Positions 1-5,676 of a DNA stretch of 6,631 nt are shown here, in pieces (within the stretch, counting starts at the first letter, position 1; each line of letters opens with the position of its first letter). The DNA lies in NCBI GenBank assembly GCA_023399375.1, contig JAEWPX010000152.1, positions 1 through 6,631 of the forward strand, given 5' to 3'. Position numbers and translations under genes: made by a program. The stretch is from Pseudomonadota bacterium (GTDB taxonomy: Bacteria; Desulfobacterota; Desulfovibrionia; Desulfovibrionales; Desulfovibrionaceae). Below the pieces are notes generated by a model. That model ran no database searches, was not told the DNA's origin, and saw only the letters and a program-made list of their open reading frames with translations.

Positions 1-58
1 CCCCCCCCCCCGGGGGGGGGGCCCCCCCCCCCCCCCCCCCGGGGGGGCCCCGGGGGGG
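1..58. repeat. Alternating poly-C / poly-G homopolymer blocks at window edge
   Basis: The sequence consists only of C and G runs: C11 (1-11), G10 (12-21), C19 (22-40), G7 (41-47), C4 (48-51) and G7 (52-58). No other base occurs. Nothing else in the window has homopolymers of this kind, and the change to normal sequence is abrupt, near position 71. Such a pattern at the extreme end of a sequence is most easily explained as an assembly or base-calling artefact at a contig edge or GC-rich gap. If real, the runs could fold into C:G hairpins, G-quadruplexes or i-motifs. The composition is certain; the biological reality is doubtful. No promoter for the downstream glycosyltransferase gene can be recognised here. 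Confidence 0.85.
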
Positions 59-70
59 ATGATCCCCCCC
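52..70. repeat. Perfect inverted repeat, 9-base arms around one central base
   Basis: G7-AT (52-60) is followed by a single G (61) and then AT-C7 (62-70), the exact reverse complement of the left arm. It ends seven bases before the GGAGG ribosome binding site of the glycosyltransferase gene. The arms are homopolymeric and contiguous with the suspect C/G blocks. The symmetry could therefore come from fold-back or misassembly rather than from an operator. Confidence 0.6.
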
Positions 71-92
71 GGCCGCCGGAGGCATCTTCATC

Positions 93-1277
93 ATGCGCAT
101 CTTCGTGCCTGCCATGGGGCGGGTGAATACGAGCAACCGGGACGGCAGCGAAGTCCGTTTCGCCGAGATTGCGAGGCGTTGGCTGGCGCAGGGCGTGGAA
201 TTGCTGCTGCTTCTGCCGAAAAGGGAAATCAGCGTCCTGGAGTCCCAGGGCGTGCGGGCCACGTGGCGGGTGCATTGGGAGCCGTTCACCAGCGAATCGG
301 ACAGGCTGTGGAACGTGCTGGCCATTTATTTGTGGCGCATCCTGACCTGCCCGTTCGCGCGCTATCCCTCTGGCGTGGAGGCGGTGTACGCGCCGTCGGA
401 TTTCCTGTTCGATCTGCTGCCGGCGCTCTTATGCCGCTGGAGGAACCCCAAGGCGCGCCTGGTGGTCTGCATCTTTCTCATCGCGCCAAACCCTTTCAAG
501 GGCTATGAGAAGGTACTCGGCAAGGGCTTCAAGCTGCCGTCGATCCGGGGGCTTTTGTATTTCGTGGCGCAGTGGCTGTCCGTGGCCCTGGCCCGTGCGG
601 CGGGCGCGACCATGCTCGTGCTCAACTCCCTGGACAAGGATTCGCTCGTGGCCATGGGCGCGCGGGCCGAGAAGGTCCATGTGGTGACCATGGGCGTGGA
701 CGGAGCCTTTTTCGACGCCGTGGAGGCGACGCCGGACACGCCGCGTTTCGACGGCATCTTTCTTGGGCGGCTGCATCCGCAAAAGGGGCTGTTCGATCTC
801 GTGCGCATCTGGCGGCTGGTATGCGACGCGCGCCCGGGGAGCCGGCTTGGCGTCATCGGCGGCGGCAGCGACTGGTGGTTTTCCAAGCTCAAGCAGGAGA
901 TCGCGGCCGCGGGGCTGGCGGGCAACGTCGAACTGCTCGGGTTTCGCCAGGGCGAGGACAAGGTGCGCCTGCTCAAGGTCGCGGGCTGTTTTCTCATGCC
1001 GAGCCACTACGAGAGCTTCGGCCAAGTGGCGGTGGAGGCCATGGCCTGCGAGCTGCCGGTGGTGGCCTACGACCTGCCGATCTACCGGGAAATCTTCCCC
1101 ACCGGCATGATCAAGACGCCGTTTGAGGATACGCGGGCCTTTGCCGACGCCGTGCTGCGCGTGCTGGAAGATCCGCAAGCCCGGCAACAGGCCGCGGCAG
1201 CCGCCAGGCGGCGCGCGGCGGCCTTCGACTGGGCGGCCATCGCCGAGCAGGAAATGGCGATCATCAACAACTCCTGA
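93..1277 (+). CDS. Glycosyltransferase, GT-B fold, group 1/family 4 type
   Basis: A 394-residue protein predicted to transfer a sugar from a nucleotide-sugar donor, probably in synthesis of a surface polysaccharide or glycolipid at the cytoplasmic face of the membrane. The N-terminal half (about 1-200) is a Rossmann-like acceptor domain with hydrophobic stretches near 95-125 and 145-170, suiting peripheral membrane contact. The C-terminal donor domain begins with GRLHPQKG at 225-232, whose lysine (K231) is in the position that binds donor phosphate. It contains a glycine-rich VIGGGSD turn and the family's E-x7-E motif (E307 to E315, in ESFGQVAVE). The length is typical for the family. The ATG at 93 is supported by GGAGG at 78-82, ten bases upstream. 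chrA follows after 34 bases, so cotranscription is likely. The donor and acceptor cannot be read from sequence. The region upstream of 78 is abnormal homopolymer sequence, so its promoter is not visible. Confidence 0.92.
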   Translation: MRIFVPAMGRVNTSNRDGSEVRFAEIARRWLAQGVELLLLLPKREISVLESQGVRATWRVHWEPFTSESDRLWNVLAIYLWRILTCPFARYPSGVEAVYAPSDFLFDLLPALLCRWRNPKARLVVCIFLIAPNPFKGYEKVLGKGFKLPSIRGLLYFVAQWLSVALARAAGATMLVLNSLDKDSLVAMGARAEKVHVVTMGVDGAFFDAVEATPDTPRFDGIFLGRLHPQKGLFDLVRIWRLVCDARPGSRLGVIGGGSDWWFSKLKQEIAAAGLAGNVELLGFRQGEDKVRLLKVAGCFLMPSHYESFGQVAVEAMACELPVVAYDLPIYREIFPTGMIKTPFEDTRAFADAVLRVLEDPQARQQAAAAARRRAAAFDWAAIAEQEMAIINNS

Positions 1278-1299
1278 CAACAGCAGCGAAACGCAACCC

Positions 1300-1303
1300 G
1301 GAG
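1300..1303 (+). promoter_or_regulatory. Ribosome binding site fixing the chrA start
   Basis: GGAG lies eight bases before the ATG at 1312. The open frame extends further upstream, into the end of the glycosyltransferase gene. However, the family's N-terminus (a short amphipathic start, then FRVGATNFGGP) begins at 1312, so this site decides the start. Confidence 0.75.
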
Positions 1304-1311
1304 AACAGGTC

Positions 1312-2493
1312 ATGCTTGAATATTTGAAACTGTTCCTGTTGTTTTTCCGGGTGGGCGCGACCAACTTCGGCGGTCCGGCCATCATCCCGTTTTTGCGGGC
1401 CGAGGTCATCAAGCGCGGGCATATCGACGCCCGGCGCTTCGGCCGGGGCGTGGCCCTGACCGAGGTCCTGCCCGGCTCCACCATCCTCCAGCTCTCGGGC
1501 TACGTGGGCCTGGAATACAAGGGCGTTCCCGGCGCCATCGTCGCCTTCGCCGGCATGGCCATGCCGAGCTTTCTGCTCATGCTGGCCCTCACCTGGCTTT
1601 ACGTGGCCTACCACAGCCTCGACATCGTGAGGGCGGTGCTGGCCTGCATGGATGCGGTCATCGTGGTGGTCATCCTCCAGGCGGCGCGCCTGTCCGGCAA
1701 GGTCACGTTCAAGACCTGGCGGGGGCCGGCCATCGCGGCCGTAAGCCTTGTGCTCTTCCTGTTCAAGATCCCCTCGCTCCCGGTCCTTGGCGGCTGCGCC
1801 GCCCTGGCCATGCTCGTGTTGCCCATGCCCGAACCGGTGGACGCCTCGGGCGACGAGGAACGCGTGCCGCCGCAGTTGTTGCGGCAGGTGCTGTGCCTGA
1901 CGGCGGCCATGGCGGCGCTGACCGTGGGCGCGTTTTTCTGGGAACCGCGCATGGGACAGCTCGCCGTGGACATGGTCAAGGCCTCGCTGCTCTCGTTCGG
2001 GGGCGGTTTCGCCACGATTCCGATCTTCCTCGAGGACGTGGTGCACGGCAGTCACTGGCTCACGGCGTCCCAGCTTTCGGCCGGCATCATGCTCGGCCAG
2101 GTCACGCCCGGGCCGGTGGTCATCACGGCCACCTTCATCGGCTATCTCATGCACGGCCTTGCCGGGGCGACGCTCGCCACGGTGTGCATCCTCGGGCCGT
2201 CGTTTATTCTGGTGGTGGCCGTCGCCCCGGTTTTCGGCAAGGTGGGCAACAATCCCTGGGTGCGCAAGGCGGTCAGCGGCGTACTGGCGGGCTTTGTCGG
2301 CATGCTCGTGAGCGTGGCGGCGTTTCTGGCGCAGCAGGTGCAATGGAACTGGGCCACGGGCGCGACGCTCGTCGTTTCGGCCCTGCTCATGGTCTGGAAG
2401 AAACCCTCGGTGATCTGGCTGATCCTGATCGGCATCGCCATCGCCTTGGGGAATTTCTATTTCGGCCGTTACCTGCCGCCCCTTCCCTTCTAA
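1312..2493 (+). CDS. chrA: ChrA-type chromate transporter (CHR family), two-domain form
   Basis: A 393-residue inner-membrane protein of the chromate ion transporter (CHR) family. Characterised members export chromate from the cytoplasm, and sulfate is a likely competing oxyanion. It has the two homologous halves of the long form. Half 1 (about 1-180) carries FGGP at 19-22, an amphipathic segment with E31, and LPGS at 53-56. Half 2 (about 220-393) carries SFGGGF at 228-233 and GQVTPGP at 262-268, followed by ATFIGY. Both halves are rich in membrane helices, and the linker near 185-200 is polar and acidic. The length matches the usual 390-400 residues. One deviation is that the half-1 motif usually reads PGP but is PGS here. 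There is no adjacent chrB or other chromate-resistance gene, so chromate resistance is not shown by context. It lies 34 bases after the glycosyltransferase and converges on the permease gene with a 9-base gap. Family assignment is secure; the physiological substrate in this organism is inferred. Confidence 0.93.
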   Translation: MLEYLKLFLLFFRVGATNFGGPAIIPFLRAEVIKRGHIDARRFGRGVALTEVLPGSTILQLSGYVGLEYKGVPGAIVAFAGMAMPSFLLMLALTWLYVAYHSLDIVRAVLACMDAVIVVVILQAARLSGKVTFKTWRGPAIAAVSLVLFLFKIPSLPVLGGCAALAMLVLPMPEPVDASGDEERVPPQLLRQVLCLTAAMAALTVGAFFWEPRMGQLAVDMVKASLLSFGGGFATIPIFLEDVVHGSHWLTASQLSAGIMLGQVTPGPVVITATFIGYLMHGLAGATLATVCILGPSFILVVAVAPVFGKVGNNPWVRKAVSGVLAGFVGMLVSVAAFLAQQVQWNWATGATLVVSALLMVWKKPSVIWLILIGIAIALGNFYFGRYLPPLPF

Positions 2494-2502
2494 GGCGCAG
2501 GC

Positions 2503-3726
2503 TCATTCGTCGCGCAGCACGCTGAGGACTTCGACGTTGGCCGCGGCCCAGGCGGGGTAGGCCCCGGCGACGAGGCCCAACGCGGCCGAACCGCAAAGCG
2601 AGCCGCCGATGAGCCACGGGTTGAAGACGCCCGGAAAATCGCCCACGCGGTAGACAACAACCAACAACAACAATGCCGCGAAAGTCCCGGCCGCGCCGCC
2701 CACGGCGGACATGGCCCCGGATTCCAGCAAAAACTGTCGGATGATGTCCGAGCGCCTGGCCCCGACGGCCCGGCGGATGCCGATCTCCAGCCGCCTGGCC
2801 CGCACGAGCAGGATCATGATCGACAGGATGCCGAGCCCCCCGATGCCGAACGACAGCGACGAACTGATGTAGCCGAGCGTGGCGACCAGATCGAGGGCCT
2901 GCTGCTTGAGGTCCATGGTGTCCTTGGCCGTGAGCACGCGGAAATCGTCGGGCTGGCCCTTCTCGACCTTGATGTCGTGGCGGCGGCGCAGGATGTGCTC
3001 GGCCGTGGCCTTGGCCGCCTCGAAATCCGTGCCGTCGGCCATCTGCATGTACACGCCGTGGATATAGTCCTTGTTGGAGAGCCGGCGCATATAGGTGGAA
3101 AGGGGAACGAAAATCTGTTCGTCCTGATTGGCCCCGGAAACGTCCGCGCCTTTTTCCTCCATGACGCCGAGCACCTTGAGCCGTGCGCGGAAGATGTGCA
3201 CGGACTGGCCCACCGCGGCCTCGGGCGCGCCGAAAAGCCGCGTGGCGATGACCGGGCCGAGCACGCAGACCAGCGCCCGCTCGTCCTCGTCTTCCTGGTC
3301 GAAAAAATGACCGTACTGCGGCGCGCCGCCCCGGATCCTGGGGTATGCCGGCCAGGTGGCCACCACCTGGCACATGGTCTTTTTGTCCCCGGCCCGGATG
3401 GGCATGGGAAAAGCCAGGTAGGGCACGCCGTCCACGACCGAAGGCAGCCCGCGCAGAAGCGCCAGGGCGTCCGGCAGCCTGAAGCGCGTGTTGCCGGCGT
3501 CGGCGCGGACGTCGCCGCGGCGGAAGCGGATGTTGCCGCTCATGGCCATGAGGAGATTGGGACCGAGCTTTTCCGTCTCCAGCACGGCCTTGCGCTCCAT
3601 GGCCAGGGAGATGTGCAGCACGCCCGTCAGCGCAAGCGCCCCGAGGAAGACCCCGAGCATGGCCAGGACGGTGCGCATCTTGTGCGTGGCCAGGGATTTG
3701 AGCGCGATGCGCAGGCTCAGGAACAC
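2503..3726 (-). CDS. MacB/FtsX-type ABC transporter permease
   Basis: A 407-residue inner-membrane permease of the type VII (mechanotransmission) ABC class, which includes MacB, LolC/E and FtsX. An N-terminal membrane helix (about 17-42) is followed by a large extracytoplasmic MacB-like domain (about 45-280). Three C-terminal helices follow, at about 285-308, 338-359 and 373-395. The cytoplasmic loop RRLEIGIRRAVGARR (about 311-325) is the family's coupling segment for the ATPase. The C-terminus GAYPAWAAANVEVLSVLRDE is the standard FtsX ending. The start is GTG at 3726 with no visible Shine-Dalgarno sequence. It lies only nine bases after the upstream regulator's TGA and in the same frame, so translational coupling is likely. 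The next methionine (residue 17) lies at the start of the first membrane helix and is a poor alternative. No ATPase or MacA-like adaptor is encoded in the window, so the partner must be elsewhere. The substrate is unknown; drug, lipoprotein or peptide export are family possibilities. Confidence 0.92.
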   Translation of the reverse strand: MFLSLRIALKSLATHKMRTVLAMLGVFLGALALTGVLHISLAMERKAVLETEKLGPNLLMAMSGNIRFRRGDVRADAGNTRFRLPDALALLRGLPSVVDGVPYLAFPMPIRAGDKKTMCQVVATWPAYPRIRGGAPQYGHFFDQEDEDERALVCVLGPVIATRLFGAPEAAVGQSVHIFRARLKVLGVMEEKGADVSGANQDEQIFVPLSTYMRRLSNKDYIHGVYMQMADGTDFEAAKATAEHILRRRHDIKVEKGQPDDFRVLTAKDTMDLKQQALDLVATLGYISSSLSFGIGGLGILSIMILLVRARRLEIGIRRAVGARRSDIIRQFLLESGAMSAVGGAAGTFAALLLLVVVYRVGDFPGVFNPWLIGGSLCGSAALGLVAGAYPAWAAANVEVLSVLRDE

Positions 3727-3735
3727 GGCGGCAGG

Positions 3736-4122
3736 TCAGCCGGTGGCGTCGGCTTTGGAGGGGGCTTCGCGAAAGGCCTCGGTCTTCCAGGGAAAGATAT
3801 CGCGCGCCCGGACCAGGGCGTAGTTTTCCACATCCTGATGCCAGGCCCGGAACATCCGAACGATCTCGTGGCCGAGCGGGGTCAGGCGGAACCCCTTCTT
3901 GGGCCCGGAACGCTCCACCAGCGCTTCGCCGATGACGGTTTCCGTCTGTTTCATGCGGCCCCAGGCCGCCCGGTAGGACATGCCCATGGCCGCCGCGGCC
4001 TTGTTGAGGGACCCCAGTTCCTCCACGAGCTCCAGCAGCTGGATGCGCCCCAGCCCGAGCAGCATGCCGTCGCCGGTTTCCAGCCACAGGTGCAGCCGCT
4101 GCACGGCCTCGATCTGACGCAT
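3736..4122 (-). CDS. ModE-like winged-helix transcriptional regulator, single domain
   Basis: A 128-residue DNA-binding protein resembling the N-terminal domain of the molybdate regulator ModE, often annotated as LysR-type HTH. Residues 21-84 contain the hallmark pattern. LGLGRIQLLELVEELGSLNKAA runs into the recognition region MGMSYRAAW (46-54), followed by a wing with LVERSGPKKGFRLTPLG (68-84). The remaining tail (about 86-128) is short. There is no C-terminal TOBE/MOP domain, so it should not bind molybdate the way full-length ModE does. The ATG at 4122 is preceded on the minus strand by a strong GGGAGGAG (4132-4125). It heads a two-gene unit with the ABC permease and sits beside a divergently transcribed MATE exporter. 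Either flanking promoter could be its target (inference). The ligand is unknown; a molybdate or tungstate link is possible only by family resemblance. Confidence 0.88.
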   Translation of the reverse strand: MRQIEAVQRLHLWLETGDGMLLGLGRIQLLELVEELGSLNKAAAAMGMSYRAAWGRMKQTETVIGEALVERSGPKKGFRLTPLGHEIVRMFRAWHQDVENYALVRARDIFPWKTEAFREAPSKADATG

Positions 4123-4124
4123 CG

Positions 4125-4132
4125 CTCCTCCC
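4125..4132 (-). promoter_or_regulatory. Strong ribosome binding site of the winged-helix regulator
   Basis: On the minus strand this reads GGGAGGAG, with GGAGG four bases from the ATG at 4122. It supports that start. By contrast, the permease gene downstream has no such site. Confidence 0.7.
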
Positions 4133-4283
4133 TGATTTCCAGCGCGGACATCTGGTTTCCGGTTCCGGCTGTCTTATCCTCTGCCGGCCCGGACTGCAAA
4201 GGGGGGAGTTGACCGCGCCGGCCGCGTCCCGTATCGCCTGACCCTTGCCCGGGCGGGCCGGACGCCGGAGCGTTGCGGCGCGT

Positions 4284-4288
4284 GGAGG
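4284..4288 (+). promoter_or_regulatory. Ribosome binding site fixing the MATE exporter start
   Basis: GGAGG lies four bases before the ATG at 4293. The frame stays open back to a TTG at 4245, but those extra 16 codons are Arg/Gly-rich and unlike a MATE N-terminus, so 4293 is preferred. Confidence 0.7.
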
Positions 4289-4292
4289 ATCG

Positions 4293-5675
4293 ATGGGAAA
4301 ACGCCTGACGACAGGGCAAAACGCCACGGGATACGCCGACATCTGGGCCCTGGCCTGGCCGCAGATTCTCATGATGCTGCTCAATTTCCTGATCGGCATC
4401 ATCGACGTGTACGTCGGCGGGCGCATCGACCGGGAGACGCAGGCGGCCATCGGCGTGCTGACCCAGGCCATGTTTTTTTTCCAGGTCGTGGCCTCGGCCG
4501 TGGCCAACGGAGCCGTGGCCGCGGTCAGCCAGTCCGACGGGGCCGGGCGCGCGGCCCGGGCCGACCGCTACGTCTGGCTGTGCCTGCTCCTCGGCGTCGC
4601 CGCCTCGGCGGCCATTCTCGTTTTGGGGCTGGCGAGCCGGCCGCTTTTCCTCTCGCTGCTCCAGGTGCCGCAGCCCATGCTGCCGACGGCGCGCTATTTT
4701 CTCACGGTCTTCCTCTGGCTGTTGCCCATCCAGTCCTTTTTCGTCATCGCCAACGCGCTCTTTCGCGCAAGACGCCTGGTCATGGTGCCGCTCTACGCCT
4801 GGGGGCTCGCCGCCGCGCTCAACGCCCTGGGCGATTTCGGCTTCGGGCTCGGCTGGTTCGGGCTGCCCAATTTCGGCTACGCCGGCGTGGCCTGGAGCAC
4901 GTTTCTTTCGGTCACCGCCGGCATGCTGTTCAATTTCGCGGCGCTGTTGCGCATCGGCTGGCTGCGCGCGGCGCGTTTCCCCGCCTGGCGCTGGGTGCGC
5001 TGCGCGAGCCCGTACCTGTTCAAGGTGGCTTGGCCGTCGGGACTCATGCAGATCGTGTGGCACACGGGCTATCTGCTCCTTTTCGCCATCACCGGCTCCC
5101 TGCCTTCGGGCAGCGTGGACGCCCTGGCCGGCATGTCCGCGGGCATGCGCGTGGAGTCGCTCCTTTTCCTGCCGCCCATGGCGTTCAATTTCACGGCCTC
5201 CATCCTGGTCGGCAACCTGCTCGGCGCCGGGCAGCCGGCTCTGGCCAAGCGCGTGGGCTACCGCATCTTTTTCGCCGGGCTCGCGTCCGTGACGCTCCTT
5301 GGCGTGGCGCTGTGGCCCTTTCTGCCCTGGTGCGCGTCCGTGCTCTCGCCGGAGCCGGCCGTGGCCGCCCAGGCCGTTTCCTACCTGCGTTATAATGTGG
5401 CGGCCATTCCCTTCACCGTCGGAGGACTTATACTGATCGGGGCGCTGACCGGCGCGGGAGCCACGCTGCTCACCATGTGCGTGACCGGCGCCTCGATCTG
5501 GTGCGTACGGTTGCCCTTGGCCCTTTATTTGGGGCATAGCCTCCTTGGCCGGGCCGAGGGGGTGTGGATGTCCATGTTCGCTTCCCAGGCCGTGCAGGCC
5601 CTGGCCTGCCTGTGCGTGTACCAGTACGTGAACTGGACGCGTTTCGGCATGGGCGGCGGCAAACCAAGGAAGTAG
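4293..5675 (+). CDS. MATE family efflux transporter
   Basis: A 460-residue polytopic inner-membrane protein of the MATE branch of the MOP flippase superfamily. Its members export cationic drugs or metabolites in exchange for Na+ or H+. The length and roughly twelve hydrophobic segments fit two MatE repeats (about 15-220 and 240-445). The first helix contains WPQ (22-24) and D38 in IIDVYVGG, the position of the conserved membrane acidic residue in NorM/DinF-like proteins. The loop after the second segment carries ANGAVAAVSQ, typical of the family. The second repeat contains LPPMAFNFTASILVGNLLGA, matching the family's conserved GxxxGA-like turn. The gene stops at TAG (5673-5675), one base before the ATG of the DUF2156 gene. 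A T8 run (4473-4480) lies in the coding sequence. The substrate is not deducible. The tight pairing suggests a lipid- or envelope-linked substrate, but this is inference. Confidence 0.93.
   Translation: MGKRLTTGQNATGYADIWALAWPQILMMLLNFLIGIIDVYVGGRIDRETQAAIGVLTQAMFFFQVVASAVANGAVAAVSQSDGAGRAARADRYVWLCLLLGVAASAAILVLGLASRPLFLSLLQVPQPMLPTARYFLTVFLWLLPIQSFFVIANALFRARRLVMVPLYAWGLAAALNALGDFGFGLGWFGLPNFGYAGVAWSTFLSVTAGMLFNFAALLRIGWLRAARFPAWRWVRCASPYLFKVAWPSGLMQIVWHTGYLLLFAITGSLPSGSVDALAGMSAGMRVESLLFLPPMAFNFTASILVGNLLGAGQPALAKRVGYRIFFAGLASVTLLGVALWPFLPWCASVLSPEPAVAAQAVSYLRYNVAAIPFTVGGLILIGALTGAGATLLTMCVTGASIWCVRLPLALYLGHSLLGRAEGVWMSMFASQAVQALACLCVYQYVNWTRFGMGGGKPRK
5666..5670 (+). promoter_or_regulatory. 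Ribosome binding site inside the end of the MATE gene
   Basis: AAGGA, six bases before the ATG at 5677, lies within the last codons of the MATE gene, so the downstream gene is probably translated by coupling. Confidence 0.6.
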
Positions 5676-5676
5676 G

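Larger units (their letters stand above)
4123..4292. promoter_or_regulatory. Divergent intergenic region between regulator and MATE exporter
   Basis: This 170-base region must hold the promoters for both the minus-strand regulator/permease unit and the plus-strand MATE/DUF2156 pair. On the plus strand, TTGACC (4209-4214) is followed, after 17 bases, by TATCGC (4232-4237). This is a good -35 with a weak -10. On the minus strand, a GATAAG-like -10 (4178-4173) lies behind a poor TTGCAG (4199-4194) at 15-base spacing, which is only a weak candidate. A small tandem GGTTTCC/GGTTCC repeat at 4154-4166 and several short GC palindromes, such as GCCCGGGC (4247-4254), are present. I see no classical ModE-type AT-rich operator. 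No gene is visible in this interval. Confidence 0.4.

Noticed and set aside
59..508. Plus-strand open frame starting in the homopolymer region
   Set aside because: Its composition is Arg/Gly/Ala-rich shadow coding. It overlaps the glycosyltransferase in another frame and has no recognisable domain or ribosome binding site.
1123..1311. N-terminal extension of chrA into the glycosyltransferase gene
   Set aside because: The added residues are Arg/Pro-rich shadow sequence. The ATG at 1312 has a ribosome binding site and matches the family's N-terminus.
3736..3738. Selenocysteine at the TGA between regulator and permease
   Set aside because: Selenocysteine is not expected in either family at this position, and I could identify no SECIS-like hairpin just downstream. 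Normal termination with reinitiation is simpler.
3736..4122. Full-length molybdate sensor ModE
   Set aside because: At 128 residues it has only the winged-helix domain and lacks the TOBE/MOP molybdate-binding domains.
2387..4507. Very long minus-strand open frame (706 codons)
   Set aside because: It overlaps the permease and regulator genes on the same strand in a different frame. The product is low-complexity Arg/Gly/Pro sequence typical of GC-rich shadow frames.
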